From NCBI GenBank assembly GCA_009731375.1, contig BJOX01000216.1:688205-752204 (forward strand): a DNA stretch of 64,000 nucleotides. Reading direction: 5' to 3'. Below the pieces are notes generated by a model. It made no database searches. It was not told where the DNA came from and saw only the letters and a list, made by a program, of their open reading frames with translations. The DNA comes from Paulinella micropora. Its lineage: Eukaryota > Cercozoa > Imbricatea > Euglyphida. Position 1 is the first letter of the stretch, and each line of letters opens with the position of its first letter. The position numbers were made by a program, and so were the translations under genes. This document shows positions 11,442 through 21,045 of the stretch, piece by piece.

Positions 11442-11720
11442 AAAGCATTAGCAATGTCTACTTTCTACTAACCCGCGCGTGCACCTACCTTCCTAGAAAT
11501 ATCTTTCCCCTCTTCGTCCCCACTGCATTTCCTTTCCCTCTGGCCTTGCACTGCAGAAGGGTTTGAAGGGTACCTTGCAATTAACAATTTAAATTAAAAA
11601 ACCTGTGAAATGGGCTTTTTTTGTAATCTTTTTCTGTTCAATGCTTTCTTGGGAGCTTGGCAAGGCGGGCACTTTTCCCTCCACTCTCTCTCTCTCTTTT
11701 TCTCGATGGTTTTTTTGGTA
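11442..11720. other. Intergenic region with AT-rich 3' signal
   Basis: No gene seen. A TTAACAATTTAAATTAAAAAA stretch at about 11582-11602 lies downstream of the minus-strand glycosyltransferase and may be its 3' processing or termination signal. Confidence 0.45.
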
Positions 11721-12857
11721 CTAAGCGCAGCAGTCGAGCCAGCCCGAGGTCCAGGCGAAGTCCACCATTTCCTGGCGCTGCGCCGCGGAGTTCCGCCAGT
11801 AAGCTTCAACCGAATAGTTGGGTTGCGGCGGCATAGCCCGCACGCGCACACCCTCTTGGCACAGGCCCTGGTACCCGCCATGGCAGCCGCGGGGCACGTA
11901 CACTGTCTTCGTCACCACAGGATCCAACAGCGCGAACATGAGCGCGGACGCCGTGCTCTGCGCCATGGCCCACGCCCGGGCGCACCTGAAGCGCTGCAGC
12001 TGCGCCCCGTAGTCGGCGTCTACGTCCAAGTAGAAAGCGTGCGCGGATCCCGGGCGCAGCAGGCTGGGCAGAAGCGCGTGCTTCTTGTCTTCGGACATGA
12101 GGTACATGTCGCCTGGCTCTGACTCTGTAATGCGCTGATAGAAAGCCAAGGGGGCCTGCCCGTACAACATGTTAGGAAAGTTAGGGTTCGACCCGTCGCC
12201 TTCCATGATGTCGCCCGAGCGAAGGTGCGCGTAAATCGGCACCACTTCACTGCAGTTAGCCACGAACGCCGGCCGCACGAGCGCGCGCTGGCACCCGTAC
12301 ACAATTTGGGCGGCGCTCTCATGCAAGCAACGATCGCGCACTGCGTCGTCCTTGTCTAGAAACCATGCGTAAAACCAGGGCCAGTGGTTTAGGGGGCTTT
12401 CTTCCCGCACGTGCGTACTACAATTCCGGGCCCCGCTAGCGCCGGGCCACTGCGCCGTGCCTGCCAGAGAGGCAAAATCGAAGTCCGAGGTCCCGTTCGA
12501 CCACAACCAGTGGTTTCTGATCGTCAGGCGAACGCGCTTGCCGCAGCAGTATGCGGCTGCGAGCATGGTGTTCATCGCGACCACCATGTTCATTGTTCCG
12601 TGCGAGCTGTTCTCCAAAATCAGTTCGTGATCCAAGCTGCGCTGGCCGCGCGTGCTAGACACAAACCAGGGACAATGGTTCCATTGTTGCTTGTGGACTA
12701 CGCTGTCAGGGAAGCCACGGTTGTTTGTGTTCAGAATAGCCTTACTGGTATCGTACGAGAAGGCAGTGTTTCTTTTATACGCAGAAAATACTAGCAGCGG
12801 GGTTATTGTGACTAGACACAACAGGCTAGCCACCACAGACAGCCTCCTTTGCAGCAT
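11721..12857 (-). CDS. Fucosyltransferase-like type II membrane glycosyltransferase
   Basis: 378 residues from an ATG at 12857. A short basic N-terminus is followed by one hydrophobic segment (about 7-27), then a lumenal-type domain with NxS/T sites and cysteines, as in Golgi type II enzymes. Around residues 210-250 is YAHLRSGDIMEG, then PNMLYGQAPLAFYQRI. The H-x-R-x-GD motif is the nucleotide-sugar binding signature of alpha-1,2/alpha-1,6 and O-fucosyltransferases, and in some of these families it is followed by a PPLxFY element. GDP-fucose transfer is therefore likely, and the acceptor is unknown. The gene sits antisense inside the fibre array, where Asn- and Ser/Thr-rich fibres are obvious candidate substrates (inference). 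A TTTATAATC element about 30 bases upstream of the ATG may be its TATA box. It could belong to another GT-B family. Confidence 0.7.
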   Translation of the reverse strand: MLQRRLSVVASLLCLVTITPLLVFSAYKRNTAFSYDTSKAILNTNNRGFPDSVVHKQQWNHCPWFVSSTRGQRSLDHELILENSSHGTMNMVVAMNTMLAAAYCCGKRVRLTIRNHWLWSNGTSDFDFASLAGTAQWPGASGARNCSTHVREESPLNHWPWFYAWFLDKDDAVRDRCLHESAAQIVYGCQRALVRPAFVANCSEVVPIYAHLRSGDIMEGDGSNPNFPNMLYGQAPLAFYQRITESEPGDMYLMSEDKKHALLPSLLRPGSAHAFYLDVDADYGAQLQRFRCARAWAMAQSTASALMFALLDPVVTKTVYVPRGCHGGYQGLCQEGVRVRAMPPQPNYSVEAYWRNSAAQRQEMVDFAWTSGWLDCCA

Positions 12858-12916
12858 ACGGGCGCTTTGCCTGCGTCCTTTTTTGATCGATTATAAAGCA
12901 TCTTTCGTGAGCACGG

Positions 12917-14031
12917 CCGACGCGGGCTGGGCGGGCGGGGGGCTCGGCAAAGGCTGCGTCCACTACGACGCGTGTCGGGACTACCCGCGCGATTGCGATA
13001 CTTCCTTCCACCAGGCGTGGACTTCCAATACGCTGGGTTCCTGGACTGCGACAGCCAGCAGCAATCCTTCGTCGGTCTACACGCTGCTCGGGACAGACAC
13101 CGCTAGTTCCAACACTTGGTCGTCGGCCGCTGTTTATAGCGTAGCGGATGGAACGTACACGGGGGAGCAGAGCACGGCGGGCGTAGCGGGCGAGTGGGTG
13201 CAGGTATCCAAAACGGCCGCGGTGGCCCTGACCAGCTACTCCTTTGCCTGCAGGTACGTGAGCGGTGGTAGCACTGCGTGCCCGGGCCATCCTGTGAGCT
13301 TTGCACTTTTAGGCAGCGGGGACGCGGTGTCGTGGGACGTTTTGTCGACCATAAGCAATGCACAGGCCCTGGTGCAAGGGCACGAGCGCACATACAAACT
13401 AAGCGCGCCAGGTCCGTACTCGTATTACAGGTTCGTGATCACCAAGATCCAGCCGGCCGCCAGCGGACAGGCTACCATGGCGGACGTGTACTTTCGCTTG
13501 TGGTGCTGCCCCGGTTGTACTAGAACAGACGCAACTAACTATTCTTGCACTTGCGCTAGCGGCTGGTACGGCGCGGCGTCAACGGGCTGCTTTTACGGGG
13601 CCTGTAGCTCGCACAAGACAAGCGGAGTGAGTTATCGGTCGGATGGCCAGGTCTTTGCCTGCCCCGCGAGCTTCACTACCCGCGGGCTGTTCGAAGGTTC
13701 AAGTGGACAAAGCGGCACACCTTATCTGCGGGGAATTACCTCTGGGGGCGCGTGTAATTATGGCTGGAAAATTTATGCTAATGCCGGGATGAGCGTCAAC
13801 GATCTTGTCGATACCGAATACTATGTCATTGCCTCTGGCACATGTACCAACACAAACGACTATCAGGGACTAAACGGGGTCGGACCCGCAGGAAGCTTGG
13901 CTTGCAGTACCTTACTCAGTAGAAATATTAACAAAAAATGGCCGCCACAAACGTCAGGGCTTTTCTTGAATTTGCCGTCCCTGTTTATGTGGACTGGCGG
14001 CTCTGATATGACCAGGCAGCCCAGCAAATAA
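12917..14031 (+). pseudogene. Head-only copy of fibre gene 2 (no anchor or stalk)
   Basis: From GACGCGGGCTGG at 12917 the sequence follows fibre gene 2 from about 19610 to its end at high identity. It holds an EGF-like tail ([13 protein letters not shown]), a discoidin-like module ([15 protein letters not shown]...GEWVQVSKTAAV), a Cys-rich EGF-like module ([16 protein letters not shown]) and the terminal domain ([22 protein letters not shown]). There is no signal peptide, DUF285-like part or stalk. The frame upstream of 12917 only overlaps the glycosyltransferase. A one-base difference near 14020 changes the frame and ends it early, with GSDMTRQPSK replacing the normal ending. It is either a dead copy or a head donor. 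Confidence 0.75.
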
Positions 14032-14073
14032 ACAAGACCAACTACCTGCTGCACGGTGTCTTCTGTTCTCTCT

Positions 14074-14388
14074 AGCCAACACGGCGGCGGTGGCCCTGAC
14101 CAGCTACTCCTTTGCCTGCAGGTACGTGAGCGGTGGTAGCACTGCGTGCCCGGGCCATCCCGTGAGCTTTGCGCTCTTAGGCAGCCAGGACGCGGTGTCG
14201 TGGGACGGTTTGTCGACCATAAGCAATGCGCAGGCCCTGGACGGTGTCTTCAAGCACAGGCTATGAATGCCACGTACAGTTTTAATATTGTAGAGTCAAA
14301 GAAAAAGACATGTATAAACAATTTTAAAGGGAGAGCCTTGGTTTTATTAAAATAAACTAACAACTGATACCCCCCCCTCCCCCCAGCT
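14074..14388 (+). pseudogene. Second fragment of fibre gene 2 with a 727-base internal deletion
   Basis: 14074-14240 matches 19896-20062 base for base in length. The sequence then jumps, and 14241 onward matches 20790 onward, which is the 3' flank of fibre gene 2. The flank includes the GGTTTTATTAAAATAAAC signal and the C-rich leader of the next gene. The 727 bases between these points are missing. It encodes only part of a discoidin-like module. Confidence 0.75.
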
Positions 14389-14453
14389 NNNNNNNNNNNN
14401 NNNNNNNNNNNNNNNNNNNNNNNNNNNNNNNNNNNNNNNNNNNNNNNNNNNNN
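14389..14453. other. Assembly gap (65 N)
   Basis: Lies in a C-rich stretch upstream of fibre gene 2. The matching stretch before fibre gene 3 (20920-20985) shows what is probably missing. Confidence 0.99.
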
Positions 14454-14479
14454 CCCCCCCCCCCGTGCGAAGCCCTGCC

Positions 14480-14510
14480 GTATATGTAACAATATTTAGA
14501 TAGAAAAAAG
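14480..14510 (+). promoter_or_regulatory. AT-rich leader/promoter of fibre gene 2
   Basis: GTATATGTAACAATATT, then AGATAGAAAAAAG, directly before the ATG. It is almost identical to 21015-21045 before fibre gene 3. Confidence 0.55.
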
Positions 14511-17500
14511 ATGGGGATGATGATGATGCAGTCGAACCTAGTTTCAGGCGGTCTCCCAGGGTGGCCGCGCGTGTTGCTAGCCGCCTTGCTGCCATTGCTG
14601 TTGCACGCGTATTGTCCGTATGACCTCTCTGTGGTTGAGCCCGGCGACTTGGTGCTGGAGCTGTCGGTGAGCGCGGCGGGCGACAACTGGACGCTGCCGG
14701 CCGCTGGCGCCAACGGGGCCGCCACGGCTGCCAGGAGGCGCAGGCGAGCGTCTGCGTCGGTAGCCGGTGTCTGGGAGGTTTTCTGGGAGCAGGAAGGGGC
14801 TGCGCAGCAGTGCAGCGCGCTGCTGGGGCCGTGCAGCCACACTTTTACCGACGGCGGCGTGTTCTTGGTGGTAGTGCGCGGCCGGCTGCCGGCGTGGGCT
14901 ATGACCTGGGAGTGGCGGGCCCAGCACGGCGGTGGCGGGCGGGTAGCCTTGCGCAAAGTGCTGCAGTGGGGCGGGCTGCAGCTCGCGGCCGAGACGGGGC
15001 AACACTTCTACAGCGAGACGGCGTTGGAGTGGCTGCCACCCCTGGACCAGCTGGACACGACGGGTTTGCAGAGCCTGGCCTTCAGCTTCGCGGGGCTGTC
15101 GCGGCCCGCGTGCTTCGACGTGTCGGGGCTGCAGGTGCGTGCGTCGCTGACCAGCACGCGCGCGGCCTTTGCGGACTCGCCGTGCCTCAAGTTTGCCAAC
15201 GTCACGAGCTGGGACCTGTCGCGCGTGCTAGATACGGCGTACATGTTCCGCGGCACGCGGACCACTGCGCTGCCCGGACTGGCAAGTTGGAACATATCGC
15301 GGGTTGTGAACGCCAGCGGCATGTTTGCGAACGCATCTCTGCTCGGGGCGGACTTGTCTCGCTGGAGGCCAGACAGCCTGCAAGACGCCAGCGAATTGCT
15401 GTCCGGCGCACCCGCGCTGGTGCAGGACCTGAGCAACTGGACGGTAGCGCCCATGAACCCGCAGGCCACGGCGGCCCTGTGCGAGGGCCTAACGCGCGGG
15501 TCTGTGCTGCCCAAGTCCCAGGCCCCCCGCGCGTGCATGGACAGCTGGCCTTCGCAGAGCCACTCTGGCTCAGCTTCGCGCTCCAGTTCAGCGTCGACGA
15601 CCCGCTCAGTGTCGGTGTCTACCTCGGCATCGGTGACCAGCTCGGCATCGGTGACCAGCTCGGCATCGGTGACCAGCTCAGTGTCGGTGTCCAACTCAGT
15701 GTCGGTGACCAGCTCGGCATCGGTGAGCAGCTCGGCATCGGTGACCAGCTCAGTGTCGGTGTCAAGCTCACTGTCTCTGCCGAGCTCGGCGTCGGTGTCC
15801 AACTCAGTGTCGGTGACAAACTCTGCGTCGGTGAGCAGCTCGGAGTCGGTGAGCAGCTCGGTGTCAGTGTCCAGCTCGGAGTCGGTGACTAGGTCAGTGT
15901 CGGTGTCCAGCTCGGAGTCGGTGCCCAACTCGGAGTCGGTGACCAGCTTGGCGTCGGTGACCAGCTCGGAGTCGGTGACCAGCTCTGCGTCAGTGAGCAG
16001 CCCGGTGTCAGTGACTAGGTCAATGTCGGTGTCAAACTCAGTGTCGGTGACCAGCTCGGCGTCGGTGAGCAGCTCAGTGTCGGTGTCAAGCTCACTGTCT
16101 CTGCCGAGCTCGGCGTCGACGACCCGCTCAGTGTCGGTGTCCAGCCCGGCGTCGGTGACCAGCTCGGAGTCGGTGACCAGCTCAGTGTCGGTGAGCAGCT
16201 CGGCGTCGGTGACCAGCTCGGCGTCGGTGAGCAGCTCGGCGTCAGTGAGCAGCTCGGCGTCGACGACCCGCTCAGTGTCGGTGACTAGGTCAGTGTCGGT
16301 GTCCAGCTCGGCGTCGGTGACCGGCTCGGAGTCGGTGACCAGCTCAGTGTCGGTGAGCAGCTCGGCGTCGGTGACCAGCGCGGCGTCAGTGACCAGCGCG
16401 GCGTCAGTGAGCAGCTCGGTGTCAGTGTCCAGCTCGGCGTCGGTGTCAAACTCAGTGTCGGTGACCAGCTCGGCGTCGGTGAGCAGCTCAGTGTCGGTGT
16501 CAAGCTCACTGTCTCTGCCGAGCTCGGCGTCGACGACCCGCTCAGTGTCGTTGTCCAGCCCGGCGTCGGTGACCAGCTCGGAGTCGGTGACCAGCTCAGT
16601 GTCGGTGAGCAGCTCGGCGTCGGTGACCAGCTCGGCGTCGGTGAGCAGCTCGGCGTCAGTGAGCAGCTCGGCGTCGACGACCCGCTCAGTGTCGGTGACT
16701 AGGTCAGTGTCGGTGTCCAGCTCGGCGTCGGTGACCGGCTCGGAGTCGGTGACCAGCTCAGTGTCGGTGAGCAGCTCGGCGTCGGTGACCAGCGCGGCGT
16801 CAGTGACCAGCGCGGCGTCAGTGAGCAGCTCGGTGTCAGTGTCCAGCTCGGTGTCGGTGTCAAACTCAGTGTCGGTGACCAGCTCGGCGTCGGTGAGCAG
16901 CTCAGTGTCGGTGTCAAGCTCACTGTCTCTGCCGAGCTCGGCGTCGACGACCCGCTCAGTGTCGGTGTCCAGCCCGGCGTCGGTGACCAGCTCGGAGTCG
17001 GTGACCAGCTCAGTGTCGGTGAGCAGCTCGGCGTCGGTGAGCAGCTCGGCGTCGGTGAGCAGCTCGGCGTCGACGACCCGCTCAGTGTCGGTGACTAGGT
17101 CAGTGTCGGTGTCCAGCTCGGCGTCGGTGACCGGCTCGGAGTCGGTGACCAGCTCAGTGTCGGTGAGCAGCTCGGTGTCAGTGTCCAGCTCGGCGTCGGT
17201 GTCAAACTCAGTGTCGGTGAGCAGCTCGGCGTCGGTGTCAAACTCAGTGTCGGTGAGCAGCTCGGCGTCGGTGAGCAGCTCGGCGTCGGTGAGCAGCTCG
17301 GCGTCGACGACCCGCTCAGTGTCGGTGACTAGGTCAGTGTCGGTGTCCAGCTCGGCGTCGGTGACCGGCTCGGAGTCGGTGACCAGCTCAGTGTCGGTGA
17401 GCAGCTCGGTGTCAGTGTCCAGCTCGGCGTCGGTGTCAAACTCAGTGTCGGTGAGCAGCTCGGCGTCGGTGTCAAACTCAGTGTCGGTGAGCAGCTCGGC

Positions 17501-20500
17501 GTCGGTGAGCAGCTCGGCGTCAGTGAGCAGCTCGGCGTCGACGACCCGCTCAGTGTCGGTGACTAGGTCAGTGTCGGTGTCCAGCTCGGCGTCGGTGACC
17601 GGCTCGGCGTCGGTGTCCAGCTCAGTGTCGGTGACTAGCTCGGCGTCGGTGAGCGGCTCGGCGTCCGTGACACCATCAGCTTCCGTGACGCCATCAGCTT
17701 CCTTGACGTCGTCAGTGTCGCAGTCAGCGACGCGGTCCGTGACGCCATCAGCTTCTGTGACGCCATCCGCCTCCGTGACGCCCTCGGCCTCGGGGACGGC
17801 GTCCGTGTCGACGCCCTCAGCCTCGGTGACGGCGTCCGTGTCGGAGTCGCTGTCGCCTACCAGATCTCCCGACATCAACGAGTGCGCGATGCCGGGCCAG
17901 ACCTTGTGCTATTGGGGGAGCTGCGTGAATACGTACGGCAGCTACTACTGCGCTTGCTACCCATACACATTCAGATCCGAGGACGAAGTGCAGTGCTTGC
18001 GCGACTACTACGTGCCCGAGGTCAGGTACGGCGATGGGATGTACTGGAGGCCCTCGACCAGCGCCGTCGCTACCGCGACTTCTGTCAACGACGCTACCTA
18101 CGGCTACGGCGTGCAGTTCTACGCACCCGGTGGTGCGAGCGACAACGTCACGATCGTGCACGCCTTCTGGTCGTATGTTCCGTATCTTAAGCGAGGGCTC
18201 ACGTACACACTGGAGGTGCAGGGCACCAAGTCGGCCGTCGCTGGCTTGAGCTACACCGGCAACCTGGAGGTCTCTGTGCAGCGGGACTCGGGAGCCGTCA
18301 CGGTCCTGGCCCCCGCCGCGTCCAACGCGCTGACGGGTATCAGCACTAGTTCAACCGCGCTGGCCACGCACGTGCTCAGCAGCTTTACCGTCGGCGCCAC
18401 CGACGTGGGCTTCAACAAGATGTACCTGACGTTCAGTGGCCGATCGCCCGCCGGCGGCACGAGCGGCGTGAGGCTGTTCCGTTTCCGGCTGAACAACACG
18501 GGCGCGTACACGCTGACGGAAGTAGAGTTTACGTGCGCGCAGGGGGGGGCTGGCGTGCCAACTCAATAATGCGGGCAACTACGACTGTGTGACGCCATCG
18601 GTTACGCCCACGCGCTCGCTGTCCGCGTCTGTCACGCCCACCCGCTCGAGTTCGGTCACGCAGACGCCGACGCGTTCTGTCACGCCATCCGCTTCCATGA
18701 CGCCATCAGCTTCGGTGACGCCGACCATATCAGTGACGCCATCCGCTTCCATGACGTCGTCGGTGTCGCAGTCAGCGACGCGGTCCGTGACGCCCACGCT
18801 ATCCGTGACGTCGTCAGTGTCGCAGTCAGCGACGCGGTCCGTGACGCCGTCCGTGACGCCGTCCGTGACGCCGTCCGTGACACCCACGATATCTGTGACG
18901 CCGGCTATTTCTGTCACGCTGTCCGTGACGCGCTCGCCGACCATCTCAACGTCGCCGGCCATTTCCGTGACGTCCACACGCTCGCGGACACCCTCAATCA
19001 CGCCTACGCCGCCGATAAACGAGTGCGTGGCCTGGCGCAGTAACTGTGACGATGTGCTAGAGTTCATGGACTTCGCGGACTATTCATATACCTATAGCTC
19101 TAACACATATTCTATTGGTAGCTCTACTCAATATGGTCTGGGGTGGGCCTCCTGGAAGGCCTTCACCAGCGTTGCCGGCAATTATTGGCAAACGAGTCAA
19201 GCAACGTATAACAGTGCAGGAAATTATGGTTATGCTGTGCCTAATACCGGCGGCCTCTTGGGTGAGTACTTGGAAATCGCAGCCATGACGGCGTTTGTCG
19301 TGACCCAAATTGTCCTGGCTGCGATTGATGTGTTCCCGCCCACGAGTTTTGCGCTGCTGGCGTCCAACAACGGAGGAACGCAGTGGACGAACCTGTACCA
19401 ATCCTCTGTGGATCCCTTTACTTTCCTGGGCGAGCGGCGCACGTACCAGATAGCGCAGCCCGGCAGTTACCCGCTGTACCGGTTCGTCGCCCTGACTATG
19501 CCCGCAGGCTCTGGCGCTCGTTTTGGACAGATCGGCAGGCTGTTCTTGAGGACCTGGTGCTGTCCTGCGTGCGCCAACACGCCCACCGAAAGTTACACCT
19601 GCACCTGCGACGCGGGCTGGGCGGGCGGGGGGCTCGGCAAAGGCTGCATCCACTACGAAGTGTGTCGGGACTATACGAGCAATTGCGATACCTCCTTCCA
19701 TCAGGCGTGGACTTCCAACACGCTGGGTTCTTGGACAGCGACCGCCAGCAGCAATGCCTCGTCGGTCTACACGCTGCTCGGGACAGACACCGCTAGTTCC
19801 AACACTTGGTCGTCGGCCGCCGCCTACAGCACAGCGGATGGGACGTACACGGGGGGGCAGAGCACGACGGGCATCGCGGGCGAGTGGGTGCAGGTAGCCA
19901 ACACGGCCGCGGTGGCCCTGACCAGCTACTCCTTCGGCTGCAGGTACGTGAGCGGTGGTAGCACGGCGTGCCCGGGCCATCCCGTGAGCTTTGCGCTCTT
20001 AGGCAGCCGGGACGCGGTGTCGTGGGACAGTTTGTCGACCATAAGCAATGCGCAGGCCCTGGTGCAAGGGCACGAGCGCACTTACAAAGTAGCGCCGGGT
20101 CCGTACTTGTACTACAGGTTAGTGATCACCAAGATCCAACCGGCCGCTAGCGGACGGGCTACGATGGCGGATGTGTACTTTCGCGTGTGGTGCTGCCCCT
20201 CTTGTACAAAAACAGGCGGGGTTAGCTATACTTGCGCCTGCGCTAGCGGCTGGTACGGCGCGGCGTCAACGGGCTGCTTTTACGGGGCCTGTAGCTCTCA
20301 CAAGACAAGCGGAGTGCTCTATAGCTCAGGTAACCTGGTCTATGGCTGCCCCGCGAGCTTCACTACCCGCGGGCTTTTCGTAAGTTCAACTGTGAACACT
20401 GGGCAGAGCGGCGACCCTTATCTGCGGGGGAATACTTCCGGGGGCGCGTGCAATTATGGCTGGCACATTTTGACTAAAAGAGAATACACCCTCTCCAATC

Positions 20501-20778
20501 TTGTCGATGCCCAATACTACGTCATTGCCGCTGGCTACTGTGCCTACAACAACGGATTTGAAGAGCTAAACGGGGTCGGACCCGCAGGAGGCTCAGCTTG
20601 CTTTGACTTAAGCAATGCAATGATTGACAAGTATTGGGAACCTCTAACGTCAGGGCTTTTCCTGAATTTGCCGTCCCTGTTTATGTGGACCGGCGGAGCC
20701 GTCAAAACCAGAGCGGCCGAGCAAATCAACAAGACCAATTACATGCTGCACGGTGTCTTGTGTGCTCGGAATTTCTAA
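14511..20778 (+). CDS. Fibre-like surface protein 2 (poly-G frameshift), about 2,090 residues
   Basis: The N-terminal 360 residues nearly match fibre protein 1: signal peptide, arginine cluster, BspA/DUF285-like repeats. A very long SASV/SVSS stalk (15580-17865) follows. Then come an EGF-like module (DINECAMPG...[10 protein letters not shown]), a beta-rich module ending [13 protein letters not shown], a second short stalk of SVTPT units (18590-19010), two discoidin-like modules (about 19070-19560 and 19680-20190) each followed by a Cys-rich EGF-like segment, and a terminal domain (20285-20778) ending at TAA. The frame breaks at an eight-G run (18542-18549). Removing one G joins [21 protein letters not shown], which matches the layout of protein 1. 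As written, the first frame stops at 18569. Either a homopolymer error or on/off switching explains this. The role is probably attachment to host glycans or protein (inference). Confidence 0.82.
15580..17865 (+). repeat. Stalk repeats of fibre gene 2 with a 414-bp higher-order unit
   Basis: 18-bp units encode six-residue [12 protein letters not shown] periods for about 2.3 kb. A larger 414-bp unit (23 small units) recurs with almost no change: the stretch about 16285-16509 is repeated at 16699-16923, and further partial copies follow. This indicates recent unequal exchange or slippage. Confidence 0.9.
18542..18549 (+). other. Frame-deciding run of eight G
   Basis: The run separates two frames that are clearly one protein by comparison with fibre gene 1. 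Seven G would restore the frame. Confidence 0.7.
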
Positions 20779-21014
20779 GCGCGTGCTGCACGGTGTCTTC
20801 AAGCACAGGCTATGAATGCCACGTACAGTTTTAATATTGTAGAGTAAAAAGAAAAGACATGTATAAACAATTTTAAAGGGAGAGCCTTGGTTTTATTAAA
20901 ATAAACTAACAACTAATACCCTCCCCCCCCCTCCCCAGCTCTTCTCTCTTCCCTCGTGCCCTCCTTTAGTGTCCCCCCCCCCCCGCGCGAAGCCCTGCGC
21001 CAGCGGAGGGTGGC
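20779..21014. other. Intergenic region between fibre genes 2 and 3
   Basis: Holds a TTTTATTAAAATAAAC 3' signal near 20890, C-rich runs, and the sequence shared with 14241-14388. No gene. Confidence 0.6.
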
Positions 21015-21045
21015 GTATATCTAACAATATTGAGATAGAAAAAAG
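21015..21045 (+). promoter_or_regulatory. AT-rich leader/promoter of fibre gene 3
   Basis: GTATATCTAACAATATT, then GAGATAGAAAAAAG, before the ATG at 21046. Near-identical to 14480-14510. Confidence 0.55.

Noticed and set aside
15580-17865. CRISPR array
   Set aside because: The regular repeats have no unique spacers and form one coding frame between a signal peptide and EGF modules.
15008-17878. 956-residue minus-strand frame rich in [14 protein letters not shown]
   Set aside because: It is the antisense of the 18-bp stalk repeats. The repeat lacks stops in several frames, and the plus strand carries the signal peptide and domains.
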